Below are positions 1 through 8,114 of a stretch of DNA of 64,000 nt, one piece after another. The DNA comes from Rhizobium sp. WYCCWR10014 (GTDB lineage Bacteria > Pseudomonadota > Alphaproteobacteria > Rhizobiales > Rhizobiaceae). The position numbers and the translations under genes were made by a program. The stretch covers positions 1-64,000 of the forward strand of contig NZ_LXFU01000037.1 in assembly GCF_001657485.1 (NCBI RefSeq), written 5' to 3'. Numbering within the stretch: position 1 is the stretch's first letter; each line of letters opens with the position of its first letter. A model generated the notes under the pieces. The model saw only the letters and a list, made by a program, of their open reading frames with translations, did no database searches and had not been told where the DNA came from.

Positions 1-192
1 GCTTGCAACAAATCGCTCATAAGCACGGTGAATCATCGACGATCATCACCGTCAAGACTAAGTTAGCGCCTATGGGGCTTGTCCCGAGCATCTGCCCACG
101 TCGATGCGCAGCAGATCCTCGGCACAAGGCCGAGGATGACGTCGAGTGAAGGGCGCAGTTTACCAACAAACTGAGAGGGTTACGCCAACTCC
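1..192. repeat. Intergenic repeat with hairpin downstream of sugar-binding protein
   Basis: No gene is visible here. Positions 115-123 and 129-137 form a perfect 9-bp inverted repeat with a 5-nt loop (ATCCTCGGC / GCCGAGGAT). This resembles hairpin repeats common in rhizobial intergenic DNA. It lies 3' of the binding-protein gene on the minus strand, where an intercistronic hairpin could protect the upstream mRNA end. Any remaining transporter genes would lie to the left of the window. Confidence 0.5.
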
Positions 193-1467
193 TCAGATCT
201 TGTAGATCCGCTTGCGTGTGCCTTCGAGGCGCGTCAGGATCGCCTTGCGCCGGTCGGGTTTGGCCATGAACTCCTGGAAGCCGACGAGACCGGCCTGCGC
301 CATGTCGGGGTCGCTGTCGCGGTCGTAATATTGCGACGTGCCCTGCACCGTCTTCATCGTCTCGACAGCGACGTTGACCAGCGGGTCCTTGCTTGGCGGC
401 AGGTCGTGGCGCGGCGGCACGTTGCCGCCTGGCTCCAGATAGGCCGCCAGATTCTCGGGCTTGTAAAAGTAGGCGAGGAATTCGCGCGCGCCCTGCTTAT
501 TCTTGGCCTTGGCGGGAATGTGGATCGAATTGACCGAGAATTCCTCGTAGTGGCCGACCTTCGCGTCGAGCACCGGGAAGGTCGCGTAAGAGAGCTGCGG
601 CAGATCTTCGGCGGTGAAAGCCGAGCGCAGGAAAGCGCCGAGGTTCATCATGCCAGCCTTCTTCTGCGCCAAGAGCGCGGCGGCCTCCTGCCAGCCGAAG
701 GACGTGTGGTTCTCCGTGAAGAACCCCTTCGAAATCATCGCCTCCCACTGATCAAAAACAGCCGTCAGCGAGGGATCGAGATAGCTCATCTCGCCGTTCA
801 TCAGCGCGATATGCTTGTCGAGGCCGTTGATGCGAAGGTTCATCTGGTCGAACCAGCCGGCCGCCGGCCACAATTCCTTGGTGCCGATCGCAACCGGCGT
901 GATGCCCGCGGCCTTGCACTTGTCGCCGTAGGCCATGAACTCTTCGGCCGTCTTCGGCACGGTCAGGCCATGCTGCTCGAACACATCCTTGCGATAGAAC
1001 ATGCCCCAGAGTGTGCCGCCTGTGGGAAGGCCGTACTGCTTGCCGTCTTCGGTGACGGCCCCTGCCGTCGCGCCGAGCACGTCCTTATATTTCTCTTTCT
1101 CGAAAAGGTCGGAGATATCGTCGAACAGGCCGCGCTTGACGAAGGCGCGCATGCGGTTGCCCGAAAACCAGGAGCAGACGTCGGGCGCGCCGGCGACGAG
1201 ATAGTTGCGAATGGCCGTCTTGTGGGCCTCGTGGTCCATATTGTTGATGACGACGTTGACGCCGGCTTCCTTGCTGAAGCCCGCGGCAATCGCCTTCAGC
1301 GCATCGAGTGCGGCACCATTGTTTTCGGCCGAGATCATCGTGACCTCCTGGGCCTGCGCGATCGCCGGGATCGGAAAGCTGCCGGTGACCGCTGCGGCGG
1401 AAACGAGCCCCGCGCCCTTCAGGAAGCGTCTGCGGGTGGTCGACGGAAATTGCTTCAAAAATGTCAT
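193..1467 (-). CDS. Carbohydrate ABC transporter substrate-binding protein (Tat-exported)
   Basis: Periplasmic binding protein of the family 1 sugar type, 424 aa, expected to deliver a sugar to an inner-membrane ABC permease. The N-terminus has a twin-arginine signal (TRRRFLKGAG, about residues 10-20) followed by a hydrophobic stretch ending near AIAQA, so export folded through Tat is likely. I chose the ATG at 1465-1467 because GGGAGGAA lies just upstream; an in-frame upstream extension to 1542 has no such support and would bury the signal peptide. Permease and ATPase genes are not in the window and would lie further downstream to the left. The divergent ROK regulator at 1663 probably controls it. 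The substrate is unknown. Confidence 0.85.
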   Translation of the reverse strand: MTFLKQFPSTTRRRFLKGAGLVSAAAVTGSFPIPAIAQAQEVTMISAENNGAALDALKAIAAGFSKEAGVNVVINNMDHEAHKTAIRNYLVAGAPDVCSWFSGNRMRAFVKRGLFDDISDLFEKEKYKDVLGATAGAVTEDGKQYGLPTGGTLWGMFYRKDVFEQHGLTVPKTAEEFMAYGDKCKAAGITPVAIGTKELWPAAGWFDQMNLRINGLDKHIALMNGEMSYLDPSLTAVFDQWEAMISKGFFTENHTSFGWQEAAALLAQKKAGMMNLGAFLRSAFTAEDLPQLSYATFPVLDAKVGHYEEFSVNSIHIPAKAKNKQGAREFLAYFYKPENLAAYLEPGGNVPPRHDLPPSKDPLVNVAVETMKTVQGTSQYYDRDSDPDMAQAGLVGFQEFMAKPDRRKAILTRLEGTRKRIYKI

Positions 1468-1480
1468 TGAATTCCTCCCA

Positions 1481-1494
1481 GTTGATCGATCAAC
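1481..1494. promoter_or_regulatory. 14-bp perfect palindrome, candidate operator
   Basis: GTTGATCGATCAAC is a perfect palindrome just upstream of the ribosome binding site of the binding-protein gene and inside the divergent promoter region shared with the ROK gene. Its position suits a repressor site acting on the minus-strand gene. Which regulator binds is inference. Confidence 0.4.
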
Positions 1495-1635
1495 ATCTCC
1501 CGACCGTCGCCTCCTCCATGAAACGACCGACCAGGCATTCAACGCTGCGATCCGCTCGGCGATTCCAGCGATAATCCGCCTGGCTGAGTTGATCCGCGGC
1601 CGAACTTATGCATAGATCTTTGCAGCCCGCAATAA

Positions 1636-1652
1636 TTAATTTACAAAATTAA
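1636..1652. promoter_or_regulatory. AT-rich inverted repeat before ROK gene
   Basis: TTAATT-TACAA-AATTAA is an inverted repeat immediately before the AAGGAA ribosome binding site (1651-1656) of the ROK regulator. ROK repressors often bind AT-rich palindromes of this kind, so it may be an autoregulatory site. Confidence 0.4.
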
Positions 1653-1662
1653 GGAACGCATC

Positions 1663-2880
1663 GTGAAGTTAAAAGGCGACCAAACCACGGCAAGAGCCAT
1701 GAACCGACGCCTCATTCTCAACCTCCTCCGCCGCGAGGGGCCAAGGAGCCGCGCCGATATCGCCACCGTCATCGGCCTCAGCCCCGCCGCCGTCACCTTC
1801 GTCGTCGCCGACCTTCTGGAGGAAGGCATCGTCATCGAAGGGAAGACCGTACCCGGCCTCACCGGCCGCCGCCCGATCCCGGTAGATATCAACTACGAAC
1901 ACGCACTCGCCGTTGGCTTCAAACTGATGGTCGACTCGGTGGAGTGCGTGGCAACCGACCTTGCCACCAACCCCGTCGCCGCCATGCGAGTAAACCTCGA
2001 CGGCCACGACCCCGATAAGGTCGCCGACCTGCTGGCGGGCACCGTTCCCGAACTGGTGAAGCTCGCCGGCCGGCCAGATGCGAAGCTCGCCGGCATCGGC
2101 ATCTCCATGCCCGGTGTCATCAATCACGAGCAGACGGCTTGCGTGCGCAGCTACCGATTCAAATGGGACAACGTCCCCCTCGCCTCGCTCGTTGCCAGCC
2201 GCGTCCATGTGCCGGTCTGGCTGGAAGACGACACCAATGCCTATGCCATTGCCCAGCAGCTCTTCGGGCTCGGCCGCCAGCATCGCAACATGGCGGTTCT
2301 GGCCGTCGGCGTCGGCATCAGTTGCGCCCTCGTCATCGACGGTAAGCTCTATCGCGGCGCCAACGGTGCTGCTGGCAAATTCGGCCACACCCTCTACGAG
2401 GAGAACGGCCGGCTCTGCGAATGCGGCAAGCGCGGCTGCCTGATGGCCTATCACTCCGAAGCCTCGATGCTGAGACGCTGGCGGGAAGCGACCGGCCGCG
2501 ACGAACTGGGATTGCCTGAATTGTCGGCTGCGCTCGCATCGGGCGATGCCGCCGCCCTCGCCCTCGTCGCCGATTCCGGCCGCGGCATCGGAACCGCCCT
2601 TGCCAATCTCGTCAACATCACCGATCCCGAAGTCATCGTCGCCGGCGGCGAAGCCGTCTCCCTCGGCGAGCCTTTCCTAACGCCACTGCGTGAAGCCCTC
2701 GCCGCCCGGACCTTCCGAACCGCCCCGCCCCTCTTGCCCGACTGGGAGGACAATTCCTGGGCTCGGGGTGCCGCTGCCCTCGTCACCCAGAAAATATTCG
2801 ACTTCGAATCCTCCGGCGGCATCACGGACATCGCCAATCTCGCCGGCGTCAGACCCGTAGACTCGTCGTCGGCGGCGTAG
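1663..2880 (+). CDS. ROK family transcriptional regulator
   Basis: A 405-aa repressor of the NagC/XylR (ROK) type. Residues about 14-60 form a winged helix-turn-helix (MNRRLILNLLRREG... SRADIATVIGLS), followed by a sugar-kinase-like ROK domain. The ROK zinc cluster CxCGxxGC is intact (CECGKRGC, about residue 255). The start is GTG with AAGGAA 7 nt upstream. It is divergent from the sugar-binding protein at 193-1467 and is probably its local sugar-responsive repressor. The ligand cannot be read from the sequence. Confidence 0.88.
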   Translation: MKLKGDQTTARAMNRRLILNLLRREGPRSRADIATVIGLSPAAVTFVVADLLEEGIVIEGKTVPGLTGRRPIPVDINYEHALAVGFKLMVDSVECVATDLATNPVAAMRVNLDGHDPDKVADLLAGTVPELVKLAGRPDAKLAGIGISMPGVINHEQTACVRSYRFKWDNVPLASLVASRVHVPVWLEDDTNAYAIAQQLFGLGRQHRNMAVLAVGVGISCALVIDGKLYRGANGAAGKFGHTLYEENGRLCECGKRGCLMAYHSEASMLRRWREATGRDELGLPELSAALASGDAAALALVADSGRGIGTALANLVNITDPEVIVAGGEAVSLGEPFLTPLREALAARTFRTAPPLLPDWEDNSWARGAAALVTQKIFDFESSGGITDIANLAGVRPVDSSSAA

Positions 2881-2997
2881 TGATACACTGGATTACAAAA
2901 ATGGGGGTTTTCGGACACATCCCTGGTTCAATCCTCGGGTGAAATCCGGACACGACCCAATGGTCGAGATTGGTTTAAATCCAGGAAGGATGACCAC

Positions 2998-3384
2998 ATG
3001 AAAATGATCCAGGCTATCGCGCTCGCCCTTGTTCTCGGCGGCGCAGCAACAGCACATGCAGAACAGCAGCTGCAGCGCAGCGATCTCATCAAAAGCGATA
3101 TCGACGTGCCCGGCCACGAGGCCGTCCAGGTGCGCGTCGATTTCGCTCCGGGCGTTCTCGCCCCCAATCACTCGCATCCCGGCGAAGAGATCGCCTTCGT
3201 CATCGAAGGAACGCTGGAATACCAGTTGGAAGGCAGACAGCCGGTTACTCTTAAAGCCGGCCAATCCCTCTTCATTCCCTCCGGCGTTGTTCACTCGGCG
3301 AAGAACGTCGGCAGCGGCAAGGCTTCGGAATTGGCAACTTACATCGTCCGCAAAGGGGCGCCGCTCGTCGTGCCTGCCAAGTGA
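2998..3384 (+). CDS. Secreted cupin-domain protein
   Basis: A 128-aa single-cupin protein. Residues 1-21 form a signal peptide (hydrophobic core, cleavage near AHA-E). Cupin motif 1 (HSHPGEE...EG, about residues 57-70) supplies two His and a Glu, and motif 2 (PSGVVH) supplies another His, so the metal site looks complete. GGAAGG precedes the ATG. Such periplasmic cupins are usually of unknown substrate. A second, unrelated cupin follows 243 bp later, but the gap and a repeat argue against one operon. Confidence 0.8.
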   Translation: MKMIQAIALALVLGGAATAHAEQQLQRSDLIKSDIDVPGHEAVQVRVDFAPGVLAPNHSHPGEEIAFVIEGTLEYQLEGRQPVTLKAGQSLFIPSGVVHSAKNVGSGKASELATYIVRKGAPLVVPAK

Positions 3385-3435
3385 GCGGTTCATAGATTGG
3401 GAGCTTCGGCGGCAGGTCTCGGATCAAGGGACTGC

Positions 3436-3500
3436 CCTCGCATGGCAAGTCCCCTCGCTCCGCTTACGGAGAGAGGTTCAGGGCGAGGGGCGCCATCGAG
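3436..3500. repeat. Rhizobial intergenic palindromic element
   Basis: The stretch from GTCCCCTCGCTCCG to GGGCGAGGGG is an imperfect inverted repeat typical of abundant intergenic elements in Rhizobium. No gene is visible in 3385-3627. Assignment to a named family (RIME-type) is from memory only. Confidence 0.45.
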
Positions 3501-3627
3501 CCGAACGGCGACGGACACCCACGCCGCTTGCGTTGGAGCCGCCGTTTCGCCCTTGCGGTCGGTTTCCATTCACGGCAGCATGTCCGTGTCCTCAATCACC
3601 TGAACCTCTCACATCAGGAGGATTACC

Positions 3628-4155
3628 ATGGCAACGTCGGAGCGCCCCTCCTTTGTCGTCCATTGGAGCGAGATCGAACGGCCGGACGACTCGCACTATG
3701 ACGATGACGACGAACTGATGAGCATTGGTGCGCCTTTCGGACGATATTTCAGCCTGGCAAAATTGGGCATTCATCACGAGCGATTGCCGCCTGGCCGGCG
3801 CACCTCCTTTCCGCATGCGGAGAGTGCCGAGGAAGAATTCGTCTACGTTCTCGAAGGCGCACCCGACGTTTGGCTCGATGGCCATCTCTATCGGCTGAAG
3901 CCCGGCGACGCCGTCGGATTTCCGGCCGGCACCGGGATCGCCCATAGTTTCCTCAACAATACGCAAGCCGAGGTGCATCTCCTAGTCGTCGGTGAGCGCC
4001 ACAAGGCCGAGAACCGCATTTTCTACCCGCTCCACCCTCACCGCCGACCGCTGCATAATGATTGGTGGGATGACCATCCCAACCATGCCCTCGGTCCGCA
4101 TGACGGGATGCCGGACCTGGTGCGGGAAGCAAAGGGCCGAGAAAACAGCGAATAG
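3628..4155 (+). CDS. Cupin domain-containing protein (cytoplasmic)
   Basis: A 175-aa protein without signal peptide. The cupin core spans about residues 45-130: motif 1 FPHAESAEEEFVYVLEG and motif 2 PGDAVGFPAGTGIAH. The C-terminal tail is rich in His, Pro and Trp. A strong AGGAGG precedes the ATG. It resembles sugar-isomerase-like cupins of unknown substrate. It is probably transcribed alone. Confidence 0.8.
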   Translation: MATSERPSFVVHWSEIERPDDSHYDDDDELMSIGAPFGRYFSLAKLGIHHERLPPGRRTSFPHAESAEEEFVYVLEGAPDVWLDGHLYRLKPGDAVGFPAGTGIAHSFLNNTQAEVHLLVVGERHKAENRIFYPLHPHRRPLHNDWWDDHPNHALGPHDGMPDLVREAKGRENSE

Positions 4156-4687
4156 ATCAGCCAGGGTGATTGCTTGTCGCAATGTCGGCGTCGCGCAAAG
4201 CGGAGACCAACGCCTGCTTGGAGCTTCGACGGGTCATAGCGGTGCCTCCGTCTGAATTCAGCAGGTGGATGGTGATCTCGCGAGAAATGCCGCGATCACC
4301 GCCATCGCAGTTTGCCACGGTCGACGAAAACTGGTGAGCGAAATTGTCGAGGCCAGCACCTGCCGCTGGCAGACCTGGCCTGGGGCCATAGCCATAAGAG
4401 CAACTCTTGCGCTTTCCCGACATTGAGAGAGCACGAGGACCCAGGTTACCGTCACAATGGATCGCTGACACCTATCAAAGAGAACTTGTCGAACCATGAT
4501 GGATGGTATTCAGTCCGAAGCTCCGGCGCAGCCATGGCGGAACGGCATAGAGCTGTCATGGCAGGTGGATGACTCACGATGAGGGGCAATCCGCCGCGCC
4601 TAAGATTGCTCGCTTTCGCAGTGTGCCGACAGCAGTCATTGCGATCGCGGCGATAAGCCACACACATAGCAATCAATCGGAGCTCAG
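4156..4687. other. 532-bp gap without a convincing gene
   Basis: Base composition is visibly lower in GC than the neighbours. Short open frames on both strands lack recognisable protein character. The only one with a good ribosome binding site is a 26-codon minus-strand frame (4157-4237, GGAGG before ATG, starting MTRRSSKQ), which I do not call. The area may hold remnants of transferred or decayed genes. Confidence 0.4.
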
Positions 4688-5023
4688 ATGTCCACCGCCG
4701 CTTTGCCTGAACCGCCATACTATATGGTCAGTTTTTCCTCTCAACGAACAAAGCTTGACAACGGCTATGGCGAGATGGGTTATGCGATGACGGAACTTGC
4801 AAAACAGCAGCCAGGTTATCTCGGCTTCGAAAGTGCTCGCGGGGCAGACGGTTTCGGCATACTCATCTCCTATTGGAAGGATGAGGATAGCATTCGAGCC
4901 TGGAAATCAGTCGTCGATCACATTCAGGCGCAAAATCGCGGTCGGTCAGACTGGTATACTCGGTACGAAATCCGTGTCGCGCTCGTCACGCGAGCCTATG
5001 GATTCAATATTGAGGAGACATGA
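4688..5023 (+). CDS. Antibiotic biosynthesis monooxygenase (ABM)-fold protein
   Basis: A 111-aa protein of the dimeric alpha-beta barrel superfamily. The pattern QPGYLGFESARG...ISYWKDEDSIRAWK, around residues 40-75, is typical of ABM/YqjZ-like proteins. GGAGC precedes the ATG. These proteins are small oxygenases or stress proteins with unknown substrates. The gene is richer in A+T than its neighbours and follows a gene-poor stretch, so lateral acquisition is possible. Confidence 0.75.
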   Translation: MSTAALPEPPYYMVSFSSQRTKLDNGYGEMGYAMTELAKQQPGYLGFESARGADGFGILISYWKDEDSIRAWKSVVDHIQAQNRGRSDWYTRYEIRVALVTRAYGFNIEET

Positions 5024-5083
5024 GTTGGCTTGTTGAAGAATCTTGCCCCCTAAAACGTATCCTCTGTAAAGCGACGGACAAGC

Positions 5084-5947
5084 CTACCGCGCAAACCTGC
5101 GGGCGCCGGCGACGCAGAGGATGACGGCGACCGTGACGGCGAGCATGGCCCAGGTCACGGGCTCGTGCAGCAGGGTTGCGGCAAGCGCCAGGCCGAAGAA
5201 CGGCTGGAGCAGTTGCAATTGCCCGACGGCGGCGATGCCGCCCTGCGACAGGCCGCGGTACCAGAAGATGAAGCCGATCAGCATGGAAAACAGCGAGACA
5301 TAGGCAAGGCCGAGCAGCGCCGGCGTTTCGATGCCGGTGAAGGTTGCCGGCCGATGGACAAGCGCGACTGCTACCGTCAGCGGCAACGACAGGACGAGCG
5401 CCCAGGAAATCACCTGCCATCCGCCGAGCGTGCGTGAAAGCCTGCCGCCTTCGGCATAGCCGAGGCCGCAGACAACGACTGCTGCCAGCATCAGCAGATC
5501 GCCGACCGGCGAGGCCGTCAGGCCCTGCGTCAGTGCGAATCCCGCCACCAGCGCGCTGCCGAGGACGGAAAATAGCCAGAAAGCCGGCTTCGGCCGTTCT
5601 CCCCCACGGACCACGCCGAAGATCGCCGTTGCGAGTGGCAGCAGGCCGATGAAGACGATCGAATGGGCTGACGTGACATGCTGCAGCGCCAGCGCCGTCA
5701 GCAGGGGAAAGCCGACCACGACTCCCAGCGCCACGACCGCCAGGGAGAGAATGTCACTTCGGCTCGGCCGCTTCTCCCTAAAAGCAATCAGCAGGCCAAG
5801 GGCGAGAAAGCCGGCGATCGCCGCGCGCGCCACGGTGAGGAAAACCGGATCGAACTGCATCACCGCCACGCGCGTCGCCGGCAACGACCCGCTGAAGATC
5901 ACCACCCCGATAAAACCATTGATCCACCCCGATGCCATGCGGTCCAT
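5084..5947 (-). CDS. EamA/DMT family transporter
   Basis: A 287-aa inner-membrane protein with about ten hydrophobic segments in two EamA repeats; the second begins near SPVGDLLML. It probably exports a metabolite. I chose the ATG at 5945-5947 downstream of AAGGAG; a GTG four codons earlier overlaps that site. It is divergent from a MocR-type regulator and shares a promoter region with a perfect inverted repeat, so that regulator probably controls it. Confidence 0.82.
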   Translation of the reverse strand: MDRMASGWINGFIGVVIFSGSLPATRVAVMQFDPVFLTVARAAIAGFLALGLLIAFREKRPSRSDILSLAVVALGVVVGFPLLTALALQHVTSAHSIVFIGLLPLATAIFGVVRGGERPKPAFWLFSVLGSALVAGFALTQGLTASPVGDLLMLAAVVVCGLGYAEGGRLSRTLGGWQVISWALVLSLPLTVAVALVHRPATFTGIETPALLGLAYVSLFSMLIGFIFWYRGLSQGGIAAVGQLQLLQPFFGLALAATLLHEPVTWAMLAVTVAVILCVAGARRFAR

Positions 5948-5998
5948 GATGCGCTGCACTCCTTCATTCTCTCACTCTTATCGGCCAACACGGATGGT

Positions 5999-6040
5999 CA
6001 TTACAGTGACAGTCTGATACGATTTCGCGAAACTGTAATG
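5999..6040. promoter_or_regulatory. Inverted repeat CATTACAGT-N24-ACTGTAATG (candidate MocR operator)
   Basis: Perfect 9-bp arms at 5999-6007 and 6032-6040 lie between the EamA transporter and the MocR-type gene. The right arm contains the in-frame ATG at 6038, which supports choosing 6059 as the real start of the regulator. MocR/GntR proteins bind inverted or direct repeats of this sort. The binding partner is inferred. Confidence 0.55.
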
Positions 6041-6058
6041 GTCCAGGAAACAATACAG

Positions 6059-7447
6059 ATGAACGAAGGACGCACACGCGTGGAGATGGTCGCCGCGACG
6101 ATCAGGCAGCGCATCGCCGGGCGCAGCCTGACGCCGGGCGCAAAGCTACCATCTGTGCGGGGGCTGGCTGGGACGTTGAAGCTCTCGACTTCGACCGTCG
6201 TCGACGCTTATGAGCGGTTGGTCGCCGAAGGCGCGATCCTGGCAAGGCCAGGCTCGGGATTCTACGTCGCCAACCAGACAGCGCCCTTTGCGCTTGCCGA
6301 GACCGGGCCGAAGCTCGACCGCGCGGTGGATCCGTTCTGGATATCGCGGCAATCGCTGGAGGCCGGCGAGGCCGACCTGAAGCCCGGCTGCGGTTGGCTG
6401 CCGCCCTCCTGGTTGCCAGGAGACGGCATGCGCCGCGGGCTCAGGACGCTTGCCCGCGCCGACGGGCCGGCGCTCGCCGACTACGGCTCGCCGCTCGGCT
6501 TGCAGCAACTGCGCCAGCTGATTTCCCGCCGCATGGGTGAACGGGGGATCGAAGCGTCCCCGGATCAAATCATGCTGGCCGATTCCGGCACGCAGGCAAT
6601 CGATCTGCTCTGCCGTTTCCTGCTGGAACCCGGCGACACGGTGCTGGTCGATGATCCTTGCTATTTCAATTTCCATGCGCTGCTACGCGCCCATCGGGCA
6701 AAGATCGTCAGCGTGCCCTACACCGCGTCCGGTCCCGATATCGAAGCGTTTGCGCAAGTCGTCGCCAATGAGCGTCCGCGGCTCTACATTACCAATTCCG
6801 CCATCCACAATCCGACCGGCGCGACGTTGTCTCCTGTTACCGCCCACCGCGTTCTAAAACTCGCCGACCAGTTCGACTTGACCATCATCGAGGACGATAT
6901 CTTCGCCGATTTCGAATATACGCCGGCGCCCCGCCTTGCCGCCTTCGACGGGCTCGAGCGGGTCATCCATATCGGCAGCTTCTCGAAAACCCTGTCGGCC
7001 TCGGCCCGCTGCGGCTTCGTCGTGGCGAAACCGGAATGGATCGACGGCCTGACAGACCTCAAGATCGCCACCTCCTTCGGCGGCGGCCGGCTGACGGCGG
7101 AACTGGTGCTGAGTGTCTTGAGCGACGGCAGCTATCGCAAACACATGGAGGCGCTGAGATACCGGCTCTCTCGGGCGATGAGCGAGGTCTCGGCCAAGCT
7201 GAAGGGCTTAGGGATAACGCCCTGGCTGGAGCCCCAGGCGGGAATGTTCCTCTGGTGCTTGCTGCCCGACGGCATCGATGCAACTGATGTGGCGCGCGCC
7301 GCACTGGAAAAGAGGATCGTTCTGGCTCCCGGAAACGCATTCAGCCTGTCGCAATCGGCAACAAATTTCATGCGTTTCAACGTGTCTCAGACGCTCGATC
7401 CAAGGGTGTTCGAGGTGCTGAGCGATATCCTGGCACGAAGAGGATGA
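6059..7447 (+). CDS. MocR-like GntR/aminotransferase fusion regulator
   Basis: A 462-aa PLP-dependent regulator. Residues 1-75 form a GntR winged helix (IRQRIAGRSLTPGAKLPSVRGLA...STVVDAYERL). The rest is a fold-type I aminotransferase domain. The PLP lysine is in SFSKT at about residue 310, with the NPTG motif (IHNPTGATL) and the D-x-F before it. The start at 6059 has AGGAA 10 nt upstream; the ATG at 6038 has none and lies in the palindrome. It is divergent from an EamA exporter, a common MocR arrangement. Confidence 0.85.
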   Translation: MNEGRTRVEMVAATIRQRIAGRSLTPGAKLPSVRGLAGTLKLSTSTVVDAYERLVAEGAILARPGSGFYVANQTAPFALAETGPKLDRAVDPFWISRQSLEAGEADLKPGCGWLPPSWLPGDGMRRGLRTLARADGPALADYGSPLGLQQLRQLISRRMGERGIEASPDQIMLADSGTQAIDLLCRFLLEPGDTVLVDDPCYFNFHALLRAHRAKIVSVPYTASGPDIEAFAQVVANERPRLYITNSAIHNPTGATLSPVTAHRVLKLADQFDLTIIEDDIFADFEYTPAPRLAAFDGLERVIHIGSFSKTLSASARCGFVVAKPEWIDGLTDLKIATSFGGGRLTAELVLSVLSDGSYRKHMEALRYRLSRAMSEVSAKLKGLGITPWLEPQAGMFLWCLLPDGIDATDVARAALEKRIVLAPGNAFSLSQSATNFMRFNVSQTLDPRVFEVLSDILARRG

Positions 7448-7549
7448 TGGAAGGTGGGCGGAGCGGATCGAGCGCGCTCTTCTCGCTGCGTCCAACCCCT
7501 CTTTTGAGGGCGTCATCCACCAACGATGATTGGTTATGGGCGGCATTCA

Positions 7550-7690
7550 CCAACGACCCTCATCCTGAGGCGCGTAGCCCACGGGGCGAAGCCTCGAAGG
7601 ACACGCCGCAGCGCTGCTCCTTGCATCCATCTGACGTTTGCGCACCCGCCTCGCCCTTCGAGGCCCCTCAGGGTGAGGCTCTCTTGATCC
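7550..7690. repeat. Rhizobial mosaic intergenic repeat
   Basis: About 130 bp bounded by CCCTCATCCTGAGG and CCCTCAGGGTGAGG, with internal GCCTCGAAGGA / TCGCCCTTCGAGGC complementary pieces. This is the layout of the compound palindromic elements found many times in Rhizobium genomes. It fills the gap between the convergent MocR gene and response regulator. Name and copy number cannot be verified here. Confidence 0.55.
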
Positions 7691-7702
7691 CGCCGACAAC
7701 CA

Positions 7703-8104
7703 TCAGAACGACCGGTGAACCGCCTTGTCGTTGGCAAGGCGCGTCACGCAGCCTTCGAGCTTGGCGAGCAGCAGATCGAAGTCGAGCGGCTTCGTCAGAT
7801 AGTCCGCCGCTCCGCCGCGCAGGCCGGCCAGCGTGTTTTCCCGGTCGGTCAGTGCCGTCAGCAGAATGAAGGGGATGTTGGAAAGCTCGGGGTGGTTGAT
7901 CTGAATTTCCGCCAGAAGCTGGTGCCCATCCATGACCGGCATCGAAATGTCGCTGATGACGATATCGGGCCACTTCGACAGGATCATTTCCAGTCCCTCG
8001 GCGCCGTTCGAGGCCTCGAGCGTCTTGTAGCCGGCTTCGCTCAATTCTTCGACGAGGAGGTTCCGGATCTCGACTTCGTCTTCTATGCACAGAACTGTAA
8101 CCAT
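7703..8104 (-). CDS. Single-domain response regulator (CheY-like)
   Basis: A 133-aa receiver domain with no output domain. The acidic pocket is at E8-D9, the phospho-acceptor Asp at 52 (ISDISMPVMDG), Thr at 83 and Lys at 105 (LTKPLD). AAGGAAGAG precedes the ATG. It follows the CHASE4 histidine kinase by 10 bp and is surely co-transcribed and phosphorylated by it. With no DNA-binding domain, it must act on a protein partner, possibly back on the kinase or on a downstream phosphorelay. Confidence 0.9.
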   Translation of the reverse strand: MVTVLCIEDEVEIRNLLVEELSEAGYKTLEASNGAEGLEMILSKWPDIVISDISMPVMDGHQLLAEIQINHPELSNIPFILLTALTDRENTLAGLRGGAADYLTKPLDFDLLLAKLEGCVTRLANDKAVHRSF

Positions 8105-8114
8105 GAGCTCTTCC

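Noticed and set aside
331..1470. 379-codon plus-strand open frame opposite the sugar-binding protein
   Set aside because: It is the antisense shadow of a clear Tat-exported binding protein; its residues (Arg/Leu/Ala/Glu rich) have no family character.
4157..4471. 104-codon minus-strand frame
   Set aside because: Only the last 26 codons have a good ribosome site, and the sequence resembles no protein family. Left as unassigned DNA.
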